A stretch of 64,000 bases of DNA from CAVSWN01 sp963770995 (GCA_963770995.1 CAVYRS010000001.1:2914001-2978000); one strand, 5' to 3'; shown: positions 21,094 to 31,013, counted from the first letter of the stretch. Made by a program: numbers and translations. Notes: generated by a model from the letters alone, not told the origin.

Positions 21094-22352
21094 GTCAGCC
21101 GTACTAAATGCTTGTACCTTTTGCCTTTACTGACGACAAACACCGTTAGCCCTACCACGAGATCGGCAACCGGATGCAGCGGATCAATAACGAGTTCGCC
21201 GTGCACACGAATGGCTCCGGATTGGACGAGTCGGCGCGCCTCCGACTTCGAGGGGGCTAGCCCGACCTTAACCAAAAGGTCGACCACTTTCAGTCCCTGT
21301 AGCTCGGCGGGAGACAGATCCGTCGATGGAGCGTCACCGGCCATCGCAAGTAGCTCCTCATCGGACAGCACATCGGGGGTGGCACTGAATACCGTCTGAG
21401 CGCTAGTCTCGGCCCGAGCGGCCGCTTCGGAGCCATGCACAAGCGTAGTCACTTCGCGGGCAAGGGCGCGCTGCGCCTCGCGCCGCTCCGGCGCGGATGC
21501 GGTCACAGCCGCGAGCTCGTCGATCGCGGCGCGATCGAGAAACGTGAAGCGCTTTAAGTACGGCACTGCGTCGCGATCCTCGGTGTTCAGCCAGAATTGA
21601 TAGAACTTAAATGGCGAGGTTCTCGCCGCGTCGAGCCACACCGCGCCCGCTTCGGTCTTGCCGAACTTTTGTCCCGACGAAGTGGTCATCAGCGGCCAGA
21701 CGAGGCCGTGCGCCTTCTTCCCGCGAAGCTTGCGGATCAAGTCGATGCCCGCCGTGATGTTGCCCCACTGATCGCTGCCGCCCATCTGCAGCGTGCAGCC
21801 GTAGCGGTCGTAGAGCTCGAGGAAATCGTACGCCTGCAGCACCAGGTAGCTGAACTCGGTGTACGAAATGCCCTCTTCGCTCTCGAGCCGCCGGTTGACC
21901 GAGTCCTTCTGCAGCATGTAGTTCACGGTGAAGTGCTTGCCGACATCGCGCAGAAAGGAGAGGAGATCGATCGTCCCGAGCCAGTCGGCGTTGTTGACGA
22001 TCTTTGCCGCGTTTCCGGGCGCGTCGAAATCGAGAAAATGCGACAACTGATCCCGAATGGCGGCCACGTTGATCTCGATCTGCTCGCGCGAGAGCAGGAC
22101 GCGCTCCTGCGACTTTCCACTCGGATCGCCGATCATGCCCGTGCCGCCGCCCACGATGGCGATCGGGGTGTGACCGAAGCGCTGCAATCGCGCCAATCCC
22201 ATCACTGTGAGCAACGATCCAACGTGGAGGCTCGACGACGTCGGATCGAAACCGATGTACGCGGTCAGACGCTCCGTGGCGGCGATCTCGCGAAGCCCGT
22301 CCGTGCTGTCGTACAGCATGCCGCGCCACTCGAGCTCGTCGAAGAGGCTCAT
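21090..22352 (-). CDS. tyrS: Tyrosyl-tRNA synthetase
   Basis: A 420-residue class I synthetase that charges tRNA-Tyr in the cytoplasm. The ATP-binding HIGH-type motif appears as SSLHVGSLL at about residue 42. The KMSKS loop appears as KFGKTEAG near residue 230, the form usual in bacterial TyrS. Tyrosine-site residues sit in QAYDFLELYDRYGCTLQMGG and QWGNI. The C-terminal S4-like RNA-binding domain starts at about residue 350 (KVGLAPSKSEARRLVQSGAI). An AGGAAAG-like ribosome-binding site precedes the ATG. It is directly upstream of the rRNA operon on the same strand, and readthrough into rrn is possible because no terminator is seen between them. Confidence 0.97.
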   Translation of the reverse strand: MSLFDELEWRGMLYDSTDGLREIAATERLTAYIGFDPTSSSLHVGSLLTVMGLARLQRFGHTPIAIVGGGTGMIGDPSGKSQERVLLSREQIEINVAAIRDQLSHFLDFDAPGNAAKIVNNADWLGTIDLLSFLRDVGKHFTVNYMLQKDSVNRRLESEEGISYTEFSYLVLQAYDFLELYDRYGCTLQMGGSDQWGNITAGIDLIRKLRGKKAHGLVWPLMTTSSGQKFGKTEAGAVWLDAARTSPFKFYQFWLNTEDRDAVPYLKRFTFLDRAAIDELAAVTASAPERREAQRALAREVTTLVHGSEAAARAETSAQTVFSATPDVLSDEELLAMAGDAPSTDLSPAELQGLKVVDLLVKVGLAPSKSEARRLVQSGAIRVHGELVIDPLHPVADLVVGLTVFVVSKGKRYKHLVRLT

Positions 22353-22379
22353 CGGTTCTTTCCGCTACTATAACAGTCG

Positions 22380-23195
22380 ATGGCGATCACTCGCCGCGCT
22401 GCACTGAGGACGCTCGCGGCATCCGGCCTCGGCATTGTGGGCGGCACCGGCGTGTACGCGTATACCTACGGCCGCCACGCGCTCGAAATCACCCGCGCCA
22501 CGATTCCGGTCACCGGGCTTCCGCCGCCGCTTCGCGGGCTGCGGATCGGATTGATGACGGACATCCATCGCAGCCGCTGGGTGTCCCACGAGGATGTCTC
22601 GAACGCCGTCGTCGCGCTCATGGCCGAGCGTCCGGACTTCGTCGTACTTGGCGGCGACTACGTCACGTGGGGCGATCCGGAGTACGTCGGCCCTTCGAGT
22701 GAAGCCCTCTCGCCGCTCACCGCCCCACACGGCGTGTTTGCGATCCTCGGCAACCACGACAACGACCACGACATGCCGCCGGCGCTGGCACGGTACGGCA
22801 TCCAGGTTCTGCGCGACGCGCGAACCCGGTTGACCATCCGGAACGAACCGCTCGATCTGCTCGGCATTCGCTTCTGGACGAGACGGGCGTCTGATATCGC
22901 GAGGGTCGCGCGCGGATCGAGCGCGATGACGATCATGCTGGCACACGACCCTCGAAGACTTACCGAAGCGGCGGAACTGTCGATTCCATTGGTGCTGTCG
23001 GGGCACACCCACGGCGGTCAGGTCGTGCTGCCAGTCGTTGGCGCCGTCGCCGCGCAAAAATTCCCGGTCGTCTCGGGGATCGGCCGCCGCGATCGGTCGG
23101 CGATTTTCGTGAGCCGTGGACTTGGAACGATCTACGTTCCGGTGCGCGTGAACTGTCCACCCGAGGTCGCTGTGCTCACGCTCGAGACTGCCTGA
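22380..23195 (+). CDS. Metallophosphoesterase with Tat-type N-terminus (YaeI-like)
   Basis: A 271-residue calcineurin-like phosphoesterase. The metal-site motifs are in order: MTDIHRSRW (D-x-H), GGDYVTWGDP, GNHDND and SGHTHGGQV. The N-terminus MAITRRAALRTLAASGLG resembles a twin-arginine signal or signal anchor, so the enzyme is probably exported or membrane-tethered. Relatives include UDP-2,3-diacylglucosamine hydrolase-like and YaeI phosphodiesterases; the substrate here is not determined. The gene is divergent from tyrS, with 27 bp between the start codons. Confidence 0.9.
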   Translation: MAITRRAALRTLAASGLGIVGGTGVYAYTYGRHALEITRATIPVTGLPPPLRGLRIGLMTDIHRSRWVSHEDVSNAVVALMAERPDFVVLGGDYVTWGDPEYVGPSSEALSPLTAPHGVFAILGNHDNDHDMPPALARYGIQVLRDARTRLTIRNEPLDLLGIRFWTRRASDIARVARGSSAMTIMLAHDPRRLTEAAELSIPLVLSGHTHGGQVVLPVVGAVAAQKFPVVSGIGRRDRSAIFVSRGLGTIYVPVRVNCPPEVAVLTLETA

Positions 23196-23203
23196 GGGCG
23201 GTG

Positions 23204-23818
23204 CTACGAGCGAGCAACGCTGACGAAGCGTCGCCCCTCGACCTTCCACCTGCCGTCGAGCACTCTCCCGATCGCTTCCGGATAGATCCGATGCTCTTCG
23301 ACAAGAATCCTCGCCGCCAGAGTTTCGACCGTATCGGTGTCCATCACCGGGACAGCCGCCTGCAACACGATCGGGCCATCGTCGAGATCCGCGGTGACCA
23401 GGTGGACTGTTGCCCCCGTCACACGCACGCCCTGGTCGATCGCCTGGCGCTGCGCGTCGAGTCCGCGGAATGACGGGAGCAGAGATGGATGAATGTTGAG
23501 GATGGCCTGCGGATACGCGTCCAACAACCGGCGCCCGACGAGCCGCATGTATCCAGCAAGGCAGACGAGCCCGACCTGCCGCCCCCGCAACAGGTCGACG
23601 AGGGCGCCATCGAACGCGTCGCGGTCGGAGTATTCCCGCGAATCGACGTAGACCGCTTCGACGCCGGCTGCTTTCGCGCGCGCCAGGCCGGCCGCATCGG
23701 GGCGGTTCGCGATCACGACGGCAATCGTCGCGTCGAGCCGGCCGCTCCCGATGGCGTCGATGATCGCCTGCAGGTTCGACCCGCGGCCCGAGATCAGCAC
23801 ACCGAGGCGGCGATTCAC
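23204..23818 (-). CDS. purN: Phosphoribosylglycinamide formyltransferase
   Basis: A 204-residue enzyme of purine synthesis that transfers formyl from 10-formyl-THF to GAR. The family motifs are LGVLISGRGSNLQAIIDAI at the N-terminus, LAGYMRLVG, and the active-site segment HPSLLPSFRGLDAQ followed by VTGATVHLVTADLDDGPIV. The catalytic Asn-His-Asp set lies in this span. Its ATG overlaps the purM stop by four bases. It is the last gene of the minus-strand purine run. The stop is 9 bp from the convergent metallophosphoesterase. Confidence 0.96.
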   Translation of the reverse strand: MNRRLGVLISGRGSNLQAIIDAIGSGRLDATIAVVIANRPDAAGLARAKAAGVEAVYVDSREYSDRDAFDGALVDLLRGRQVGLVCLAGYMRLVGRRLLDAYPQAILNIHPSLLPSFRGLDAQRQAIDQGVRVTGATVHLVTADLDDGPIVLQAAVPVMDTDTVETLAARILVEEHRIYPEAIGRVLDGRWKVEGRRFVSVARS

Positions 23819-24852
23819 GATGCGCCGAGGTAGCGAACCGTTCGAGCTCCCGTGACGATCGCGCCGATTCGCGGCGGACTCGGTTCGCCCGCGGCCTCAA
23901 TCAGCGCGACGACGCGCTCGGCATCTGCCGCCGTGCACGCGATGATGAGGCCGATGCCCATGTTGAACGTTCGGAACATTTCGTCGTGCGCGATTCCGCC
24001 CCTGTGCTGCAGCACCCTGAACACGGCCGGAACCTGCCAGGTACGAATGTCGATTTCCGCCGCGCATCTCTCAGGAAGAATTCGAGGGAGATTCTCGGTG
24101 ATACCGCCGCCGGTGATGTGCGCCAGTCCCTTGACGAGGCCGCGCTCGAGCAGCGGCTGCACCATCGTCGGATACGCACGATGCGGCGCCAGCAATGTGT
24201 CCGCAACCGTGGAACCGAGCTCCGGCACGTGGGTGTCAGGCGTCCAGCCAGCCACGTCGAAACAGATCTTGCGAGCCAGCGAGTACCCGTTCGTGTGCAG
24301 GCCGGCGGATGGCAGGCCGATCAGCACGTCACCCGGCTCGATTCCGCGGCCGTCCACCAGCCTCGATTTCTCGACCACGCCTACGATGAAGCCGGCGATG
24401 TCGTATTCGCCGTCGCCATAGAATCCCGGCATCTCCGCCGTCTCGCCACCGATCAACGCGCAGCCGTTCTCGCGACACGCGCGGGCCACACCAGCGACCA
24501 CCGCCTCGGCCACCGACGGCGAGAGCCGGCCCGTGGCGAGATAGTCGAGAAAGAACAGCGGATGGGCCCCTTGAACGAGGATGTCGTTGACGCAATGATT
24601 GACGAGGTCGCCGCCAACCGTGTCGTGACGCCCGGTCATGAAGGCAACTTTCAGTTTCGTGCCGACACCGTCCGCGCTCGATACCAGGACGGGCTCGCGA
24701 TACCGATCGCGATCCAGCGCGAAGAGGCCGCCGAACGAGCCGATGTCCGACAAGACACCAGCCGTGAAGGTCGACCTGGCGAGCGATCGGATGCGGCGAA
24801 CGGTTTCGTTGCCGGCATCGATGTCGACGCCGGCGTCCCTGTAGTCGATCAC
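23815..24852 (-). CDS. purM: Phosphoribosylformylglycinamidine cyclo-ligase (AIR synthetase)
   Basis: A 345-residue enzyme that closes FGAM to AIR using ATP. The start is GTG at 24852, overlapping the preceding stop by four bases. Recognisable motifs are VLVSSADGVGTKLKVAFMTG, NDILVQGAHPLFFLDYLATG, LIGGETAEMPGFYGDGEYD and ITGGGITENLPRILPE. These are the PurM ATP-binding and substrate signatures. Length matches the family (about 345). Confidence 0.97.
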   Translation of the reverse strand: MIDYRDAGVDIDAGNETVRRIRSLARSTFTAGVLSDIGSFGGLFALDRDRYREPVLVSSADGVGTKLKVAFMTGRHDTVGGDLVNHCVNDILVQGAHPLFFLDYLATGRLSPSVAEAVVAGVARACRENGCALIGGETAEMPGFYGDGEYDIAGFIVGVVEKSRLVDGRGIEPGDVLIGLPSAGLHTNGYSLARKICFDVAGWTPDTHVPELGSTVADTLLAPHRAYPTMVQPLLERGLVKGLAHITGGGITENLPRILPERCAAEIDIRTWQVPAVFRVLQHRGGIAHDEMFRTFNMGIGLIIACTAADAERVVALIEAAGEPSPPRIGAIVTGARTVRYLGAS

Positions 24853-26147
24853 CGCTTCAGCCTCGCTTCGGTGTCGCGGATCCCGGCCTGCAGCCAGCCC
24901 CGCTCGTTGCTGTTGACCGACTGTCGATCCAGAATCCTCAGAATCTCGAGACGCGCCTCGAGGCCGGCGACATTGGTCGACTCGACCGCGATGGCCATGT
25001 CAGCGAGATAGAGCGCACGGACAGGATCGGTCTTCGACAGTTCCCGTGCACGCGCCGCCACCTTCGCCGGTCCACCTGCCAACCGGACAATCTCGCCGTA
25101 CGCCGCCGCCGGCGTTCCGAACATCGAGGAGGGATTGCCGTCGAACCAGCCCGCGTAGCCCTCGTAAATACCGCGCACCGACCACGAGATCCTGCCGTAG
25201 GTTTCGCCGATGTCGAGATCCGGCGGCAGCTTGATCTCGCCCATCAACGTGAACACGTCCTTCCCGGCGTTCATGCCCGCGACGGTCTGGTCGTGGACGA
25301 ACCGGATGGCGTCGCGATAGCGGGTGAGCCGCTTGCGAATCTCGTCCCGGCCGCGAATCGGCTGGCCATGGCTCGGCAGCACGAGCTCGGGCTCGAGCGC
25401 CAGCACCGTGTCGAGCGATTGGACGTAGTCGAGCGCCCATCGCGGCCGTGTGCCGCGCAGTGTGTAGATGTTCGGAAACGAGTCGTAATAGTTGTCGCCG
25501 ATGAACGCGGTTTTGAACTGCGGAATCCAGACGGTGAGATGATCGGGCGTTTCTCCTGGCGTGTGCAGCAGCTCGAAGCTGACACCGCCAATCGCGACCG
25601 TCATCCGATCGTCGAAGGTTCGTGTCGGCTGAATCGGTGCCGCGCCGACTGGGGCGCCTCCCGGAGGAGCGAGGGTCCCGGCCACCGGCGCACCGCCGCC
25701 GAATTGCGCCGCATTGCGGGTCCCGAAAAATCCGGCGAGCCTTCGCTGATATTGCAGGAACTCCGAAAATTCCCGCTGGGCAATGATGTCCACGCCGGGC
25801 CGGTACCAGCGAGCGACGCCGCCCGTGTGGTCTCCGTGACCGTGCGTCAGAATGATCGCCTTGACCGGCGCGGCGCTGACCTTTGCCAGCAGCGGCTGAT
25901 GCACCGCTCCCCCTGCCGGGCCGCTCGTGTCGATGACCACTCCGCCATCTGATGTGACGACGAGGAAGGTGTTGCTCTGCGGAACACCGACACGTCGCGC
26001 TTCGGCGGCGCCTCCGGTTCCGACCGCAACGCCCAGTGCCGCGTGGATGCCGTTGCCGAGATCCTGCACAGCGGCCTGGGGCTGCGCGCGCCCGTGCTCG
26101 GCGCAGAGGACCGACGCGGCCAATGCGAATGCCACCAGACGCGCCAT
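24849..26147 (-). CDS. Secreted MBL-fold metallo-hydrolase with C-terminal helical domain
   Basis: A 432-residue protein. I start it at the ATG at 26147 (MARLVAFALAASVLCAEHG) because GGAGA lies just upstream; an in-frame GTG lies 15 bases earlier. A signal peptide is evident, so it should be periplasmic. The metallo-beta-lactamase fold has IILTHGHGDHTGG (HxHxDH), a later His in LLHTPGETPDHL, FIGDNYYDS, and PSHGQPI. After about residue 310 there is a helical region with IYEGYAGWFDGNPSSMFGTP, as in the dimerisation part of alkyl-sulfatase-like hydrolases. It is embedded in the purine operon, and the substrate is not evident. Confidence 0.85.
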   Translation of the reverse strand: MARLVAFALAASVLCAEHGRAQPQAAVQDLGNGIHAALGVAVGTGGAAEARRVGVPQSNTFLVVTSDGGVVIDTSGPAGGAVHQPLLAKVSAAPVKAIILTHGHGDHTGGVARWYRPGVDIIAQREFSEFLQYQRRLAGFFGTRNAAQFGGGAPVAGTLAPPGGAPVGAAPIQPTRTFDDRMTVAIGGVSFELLHTPGETPDHLTVWIPQFKTAFIGDNYYDSFPNIYTLRGTRPRWALDYVQSLDTVLALEPELVLPSHGQPIRGRDEIRKRLTRYRDAIRFVHDQTVAGMNAGKDVFTLMGEIKLPPDLDIGETYGRISWSVRGIYEGYAGWFDGNPSSMFGTPAAAYGEIVRLAGGPAKVAARARELSKTDPVRALYLADMAIAVESTNVAGLEARLEILRILDRQSVNSNERGWLQAGIRDTEARLKR

Positions 26148-26167
26148 CCGTCTCTTCTCCACGAAGG

Positions 26168-27352
26168 CTAGAAATCGAGCGTGCCGATGAGGGTCTGCAT
26201 CAACGTGCGGCGCGGCGATGCATTGGCGGACTCCCAGTAGGTCCGGCGGGCCAGCGCGAAGAACCGCTCCTTGTCGAGATCCTCTTCGAGCATGTCGAAG
26301 CCCTCGGCGAGAAGCGCGATCGCCTTGTCGCGATCGGGATGCTGCTCGAGCGTCGTGATCATCAACGGCGTCGCGCGCAGCGCGATCGTCGCCAGCGCCA
26401 ACGCCACCGGCGCCCGAGTCGGATCGCTCGACGGGATGCCGATGGCAAACAGCCGGTCGGCTGCCTCCTTATGGCCTGCCACGCCCAGGGCGGCGAGCCC
26501 GGAAGCCGCGGCGCGCAGCAACTCCTGAAACCCGGTTGTCTTGTCGGCGAACTTCAGGCTCTCGCCCATGAAATTCTCGTGCGACTCGCAGTTGATGCCG
26601 AGCAGACAGATCGCGGCGGCGATCGCCGGCTGCGTCCGCCGCGGCGCCGTCCGCTGGATCGCGCCGAGCGTCTCGATGGCGCGCTTGTCGCCAAGCTTCC
26701 CGAGCGCGAGCGCCGCGTCGTCTTGAAGCGGTCCATCGAGCTTGGCGACGGCGGTCAAGGCGTCGAAGGCGTAGGTGGCCTTGTGATCGCCCAGCGCCTC
26801 GATCACCGCACTTCGAAAATAGTCTTCACCGCGGCTGACCTCGCGGAGCAGCGCCTGGCGGGCGCGAGGGTCGCTGCCAAAGGCGGCGAGCGCCCGTACC
26901 AGCGCGGGGCGCACGAACTCGCCGACTTCTTTGTCGAGTGCCGCGAGGAACTGAGGCAGCAGCGACGGATCGGGGTTGCGCTCGAAGAAGCCATAGGCGA
27001 CGGCGCGCAGGCGATCGTTGGGACTCGCCAACGACTCGCGCATGGAGTCCTTCGTGCGCGGATCGTTGAAGCCGGTCAAGAGAATGAGGGACTTGTAGCG
27101 AACCCACCCATCGGCATGATCCGAAACCGTCTGCATGAGCGCGGGAACAGCCTGAGCGGCCGGCGTGCGCCGCACGGTACGCGATGCCTCGGTCCGCGTG
27201 GCGTAGTCCAGGTTCCCGAGCTTGTCGATCGCCGCCTTGAGTTGCGCAGCCGTGACCGGCTGGGGCGCGGCCGGTTCCTGGGCTCGCACACGTCCACTGC
27301 AGAGGATGCCGAGGACGATGAGCAACAACACGGACTGGCGCGCCGTCATCAT
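26168..27352 (-). CDS. Secreted HEAT-repeat protein
   Basis: A 394-residue protein with an N-terminal signal peptide (QSVLLLIVLGILCSGRVRAQ) followed by helical repeats of the HEAT/PBS-lyase type, for example VPALMQTVSDHADGWVRYKS and AQFLAALDKEVGEFVRPALV-like units. These repeats bind other proteins; no catalytic residues are seen. Its ATG overlaps the purF stop by four bases (ATGA), so it is expressed with the purine genes, and it lies 20 bp from the MBL gene start. The role is unknown. Confidence 0.82.
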   Translation of the reverse strand: MMTARQSVLLLIVLGILCSGRVRAQEPAAPQPVTAAQLKAAIDKLGNLDYATRTEASRTVRRTPAAQAVPALMQTVSDHADGWVRYKSLILLTGFNDPRTKDSMRESLASPNDRLRAVAYGFFERNPDPSLLPQFLAALDKEVGEFVRPALVRALAAFGSDPRARQALLREVSRGEDYFRSAVIEALGDHKATYAFDALTAVAKLDGPLQDDAALALGKLGDKRAIETLGAIQRTAPRRTQPAIAAAICLLGINCESHENFMGESLKFADKTTGFQELLRAAASGLAALGVAGHKEAADRLFAIGIPSSDPTRAPVALALATIALRATPLMITTLEQHPDRDKAIALLAEGFDMLEEDLDKERFFALARRTYWESANASPRRTLMQTLIGTLDF

Positions 27353-28770
27353 TTCGCTACCGCTTCGTTGTCGAGTTTCAGGGCGAGTTGAAGATACGTT
27401 GCCTCATCGCGGGGGAATTCAACCGGGTACTCTCCTGTGTAGCACGAGCGGCAGTACGAACCGCGTTCGCTCTGGACCGTGCTGAGAAGCCCCTCGAGAC
27501 TCAGATAGGCCACGCTGTCGGCCTCGAGAAACTCACGGATCTCGTCAAGCGTGTGCGTCGCCGCGATCAGATCCTCTCGGCGCGGCGTGTCGATACCGTA
27601 GAAGCACGGCGAAATCGTCGGCGGGCAACTGATCCGAACGTGCACCTCTTTCGCGCCGGCGGCTCGCACCATCCCCACGATCTTCCGGCTCGTCGTGCCT
27701 CTGACGATCGAATCGTCGACCAGTATGACCCTCCGGCCGTCCAGAATGCTGCGGACCGGATTCAGCTTCACCTTCACGCCGAAATGCCGAATCGATGACT
27801 GTGGCTGGATGAACGTGCGCCCCACGTAGTGGTTTCGAATGAGGCCCATCCGCAGCGGGATCCCCGATTCTTCGGCAAAGCCCATCGCTGCGCATACACC
27901 CGAATCCGGCACCGGCACGACGACGTCGGCGTCGATCGGCTGTTCGCGCGCGAGGACACGCCCAAGATCGGTCCTCACCTCGTTGACACTGCGCCCGAAG
28001 ACGTAGCTGTCCGGCCGCGCGAAGTAGACGTGCTCGAAAATGCAGTGCGCGAGCGGCGCCGGGGCGAACGGCTTGATCGACTTGACGCCATCCGCCGACA
28101 CGATCAGGACTTCTCCGGGCTCGACGTCGCGCTCGTAGGTCGCGCCGATCAAATCCATCGCGCAGGTTTCGGAACAAATCACGACGGCGTCCCCGAGCCG
28201 CCCAATCGCGAGCGGGCGAAACCCATGGGGATCGCGCACCGCGATCAGCCGGTCGCGTGTCAACATCGCCAGCGAAAACGCGCCCTGCACCTGCGCCAGC
28301 GATTCGACAATCGCGGCCTCCACGCTGGCCGCTTTCGAACGCGCATACAAATGAAGGATGACCTCGGTGTCGCTGCTCGACTGGAAGATCGATCCCTGCT
28401 GCACGAGCTCGTCGCGCAGCTCGCGCGCGTTCACGAGATTGCCGTTGTGACAGAGCGCAATCTGTCCGTGCGCGCAATCGATCAGGATCGGCTGGGCGTT
28501 CGACAGCTTGCTCTCGCCTGCCGTCGAATAGCGCACGTGGCCGATCGCCAGCGAACCCTGAAGCTCCGACAGCGTCGCGGCATCGAACGTGTCGGCGACG
28601 TAGCCCATCGCGCGAGAGACGCGCACCTGGGTCGCATCCGACACCGCGATGCCCGCGCTCTCCTGGCCCCGGTGCTGCAGAGCGTACAACCCCAGGTACG
28701 TCATGTTCGCGGCTTCGGGGTGGCCGAAGATGCCGAAGACGCCGCATTCGTCGTGGAACTTGTCAAACAT
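27349..28770 (-). CDS. purF: Amidophosphoribosyltransferase
   Basis: A 473-residue first-step enzyme of IMP synthesis (PRPP plus Gln to phosphoribosylamine). The ATG at 28770 begins MFDKFHDECGVFGIFGHPEA. The eight residues before Cys9 look like a cleaved propeptide, with Cys9 as the glutamine amidotransferase nucleophile. The phosphoribosyl site appears as VILVDDSIVRGTTSRKIVGM. Cysteines in HVRISCPPTISPCFYGID and SYCRSCYTGEYPVEFP fit the Fe-S ligands of the Bacillus-type enzyme. The longer upstream frame is not family-like. It starts two bases after the purL stop. Confidence 0.97.
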   Translation of the reverse strand: MFDKFHDECGVFGIFGHPEAANMTYLGLYALQHRGQESAGIAVSDATQVRVSRAMGYVADTFDAATLSELQGSLAIGHVRYSTAGESKLSNAQPILIDCAHGQIALCHNGNLVNARELRDELVQQGSIFQSSSDTEVILHLYARSKAASVEAAIVESLAQVQGAFSLAMLTRDRLIAVRDPHGFRPLAIGRLGDAVVICSETCAMDLIGATYERDVEPGEVLIVSADGVKSIKPFAPAPLAHCIFEHVYFARPDSYVFGRSVNEVRTDLGRVLAREQPIDADVVVPVPDSGVCAAMGFAEESGIPLRMGLIRNHYVGRTFIQPQSSIRHFGVKVKLNPVRSILDGRRVILVDDSIVRGTTSRKIVGMVRAAGAKEVHVRISCPPTISPCFYGIDTPRREDLIAATHTLDEIREFLEADSVAYLSLEGLLSTVQSERGSYCRSCYTGEYPVEFPRDEATYLQLALKLDNEAVAK

Positions 28771-28772
28771 GT

Positions 28773-31013
28773 TCAGGCAACACGCTTCTTGAAGTACCGC
28801 TCGATCGCGGACGACCACGCTCGCTCCGCGACATCTACCGGCAGGTCGATCACGACGGCGCCACCGACGGCCATCCGCAAGTAGTTCCCGCCCGTCTCGC
28901 CGATCACCCGCGCCGGTACCTTGGCCGCCGCGGCCCGCTCGAGAACCGTCGTGAAATCGCCCGGACCCGCGGTCACGACCACGCGGGACGCCGACTCGCC
29001 AAAGAGCGCGGCGGCAACGTTCACCGTTTCGTCGCGAGCAACGTGCACAGCGTCGATCGACACGGTGGCGCCGACACCGCCCGTATCGAACGACGACTCG
29101 GCCACCGTCACCGCCAGACCGCCATCGGAGCAATCGTGGGCCGATCGCAACAGCCGTTCGTCCGCGAGTGCGACGAGCAGCGCCTGCAGGGCTCGCTCGC
29201 GATCCAGATCGAGCGCCGGCGGCATGCCTCGGACGAGATCGTAGACGACTTTCAGGTATTCGGAGCCGCCAAGTTCGCCCTGGCCTTCACCAAGCAGCAC
29301 GATGACATCGCCGCTGCCTTGAAAACGTCGAGCAACGACGCGATCGGCGTGTTCCAGCAGTCCGACTACGCCAATGGTTGGCGTCGGATAGATCGCTTTG
29401 CCGTCCGTCTCGTTGTAGAGGCTGACGTTGCCGCCCGTAATCGGAACGCCCAACGCTCGGCAGGCCGCGCCAATACCTTCGACTGCCTTCGCGAACTGCC
29501 ACATGATCGCAGGGCGTTCCGGATTGCCGAAGTTCAGACAATTGGTCGCCCCAAGCGGCCGCGCGCCCGCACACGCCACGTTGCGCGCCGCCTCTGCGAC
29601 AGCCAGCATGGCGCCGCGATACGGATCGAGGTACACGTAGCGGCCATTTCCGTCGAGCGACATCGCCAGCGCCCGCGTCGTGCCTTTGATCCGGACGACG
29701 CCCGCCCCAAGGCCGGGCATGTTGATCGTGTTCGTCCGCACCATGTGGTCGTACTGACGATAGACCCACAGCTTGCTGCCGATCGTCGGCGAACCGAGCA
29801 GCGCGAGCAGATCGCCGTTGTCATCTTTCGCCGGGCGACCCAGGGCGTCCAGATCGAGCTGCTGCACGTCGCGCAAATACTCTGGCTCGGTCATCGGTCG
29901 TTGATAAACCGGCGCCTCGTCCGTCAGCGCACGGTTCGGAATCTCCGCGACGACGGCGCCGCGTTCCTTGACTCTCAGCATGCCATCGTCGGTCACGTCG
30001 CCGATGCGCACAGCATGCAGGTCCCACTTGTCGAAAATCCGCTCGACCTCCGCTTCACGTCCCCGCTTGACGACGAGCAGCATCCGTTCCTGGGATTCGG
30101 ACAGCATGATCTCGTACGGCGTCATGCCGCTCTCGCGCTGCGGCACGAGCGCCACGTCGATGGCGACGCCGGCACCTCCGCGCGAACCCATCTCGGTCGT
30201 TGAACATGTCAAGCCGGCCGCGCCCATGTCCTGAATGCCGATGAGCGCATCGGTCTGCATCACCTCGAGGCAGGCCTCGAGGAGCAGCTTCTCCATGAAG
30301 GGATCGCCGACCTGCACCGCGGGGCGCTTCTCCGCCGACTTTTCGTCGAACTCCGCAGACGCCATGGTCGCCCCATGAATTCCGTCGCGGCCCGTTTTCG
30401 CGCCCACGTAGTACACAGAGTTGCCGACTCCAGACGCGACGCCCTTGATGATGTCCGGCACCTTCGCGATGCCGAGGCAGAACACATTGACCAGCGGATT
30501 GCCGGCATACGGCGGCTCGAAGGCGATTTCTCCGCCAACCGTGGGGATGCCAATGCTGTTGCCGTATCCCGCGATGCCGGCGACGACGCCCTCGAGCAGC
30601 CGGCGCGTGCCGGGTTCCTCCAGCGATCCGAACCGGAGTGAATTCAGCAGCGCGATCGGTCGCGCGCCCATCGTGAAGATGTCGCGGATGATGCCGCCGA
30701 CACCCGTCGCTGCGCCTTGGTAGGGCTCGATGAAGGACGGATGGTTGTGCGACTCGATCTTGAAGACCGCCGCCAGGCCCTCGCCGATGTCCACGGCGCC
30801 GGCGTTTTCACCGGGTCCCTGGAGCACCTGCGGTCCTGCGGTGGGCAGCGTCTTGAGGTGCACGCGGGAACTCTTGTAGCTGCAGTGCTCCGACCACATC
30901 ACCGAGAAGATGCCGAGCTCGGTCAGGTTCGGTTCACGACCGAGAAACCCCACGATCCGGTCGAACTCCTCTCGAGTGAGCCCGTGCCGTTCGAGGAGCT
31001 GGGAATCGATCAT
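28773..31013 (-). CDS. purL: Phosphoribosylformylglycinamidine synthase subunit PurL (small type)
   Basis: A 746-residue ATP-dependent synthetase that makes FGAM. The length is that of the small PurL used with separate PurS and PurQ, not the 1,300-residue fused enzyme. Motifs visible are MWSEHCSYKSSRVHLKTLP, QGPGENAGAVDIGEG, the substrate segment HNHPSFIEPYQGAATGVGGI, IQDMGAAGLTCSTTEMGSRG and the second-half signature HDCSDGGLAVTVAESSF. The start overlaps the purQ stop by four bases. Confidence 0.97.
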   Translation of the reverse strand: MIDSQLLERHGLTREEFDRIVGFLGREPNLTELGIFSVMWSEHCSYKSSRVHLKTLPTAGPQVLQGPGENAGAVDIGEGLAAVFKIESHNHPSFIEPYQGAATGVGGIIRDIFTMGARPIALLNSLRFGSLEEPGTRRLLEGVVAGIAGYGNSIGIPTVGGEIAFEPPYAGNPLVNVFCLGIAKVPDIIKGVASGVGNSVYYVGAKTGRDGIHGATMASAEFDEKSAEKRPAVQVGDPFMEKLLLEACLEVMQTDALIGIQDMGAAGLTCSTTEMGSRGGAGVAIDVALVPQRESGMTPYEIMLSESQERMLLVVKRGREAEVERIFDKWDLHAVRIGDVTDDGMLRVKERGAVVAEIPNRALTDEAPVYQRPMTEPEYLRDVQQLDLDALGRPAKDDNGDLLALLGSPTIGSKLWVYRQYDHMVRTNTINMPGLGAGVVRIKGTTRALAMSLDGNGRYVYLDPYRGAMLAVAEAARNVACAGARPLGATNCLNFGNPERPAIMWQFAKAVEGIGAACRALGVPITGGNVSLYNETDGKAIYPTPTIGVVGLLEHADRVVARRFQGSGDVIVLLGEGQGELGGSEYLKVVYDLVRGMPPALDLDRERALQALLVALADERLLRSAHDCSDGGLAVTVAESSFDTGGVGATVSIDAVHVARDETVNVAAALFGESASRVVVTAGPGDFTTVLERAAAAKVPARVIGETGGNYLRMAVGGAVVIDLPVDVAERAWSSAIERYFKKRVA

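Noticed and set aside
28771..29133. Upstream extension of purF to 29133
   Set aside because: It reads through the 3' part of purL in another frame and lacks family sequence, and the ATG at 28770 gives the proper propeptide and Cys.
29043..30203. A 386-residue plus-strand frame across purL
   Set aside because: It is antisense to well-supported purL and has a random-looking His/Arg-rich composition.
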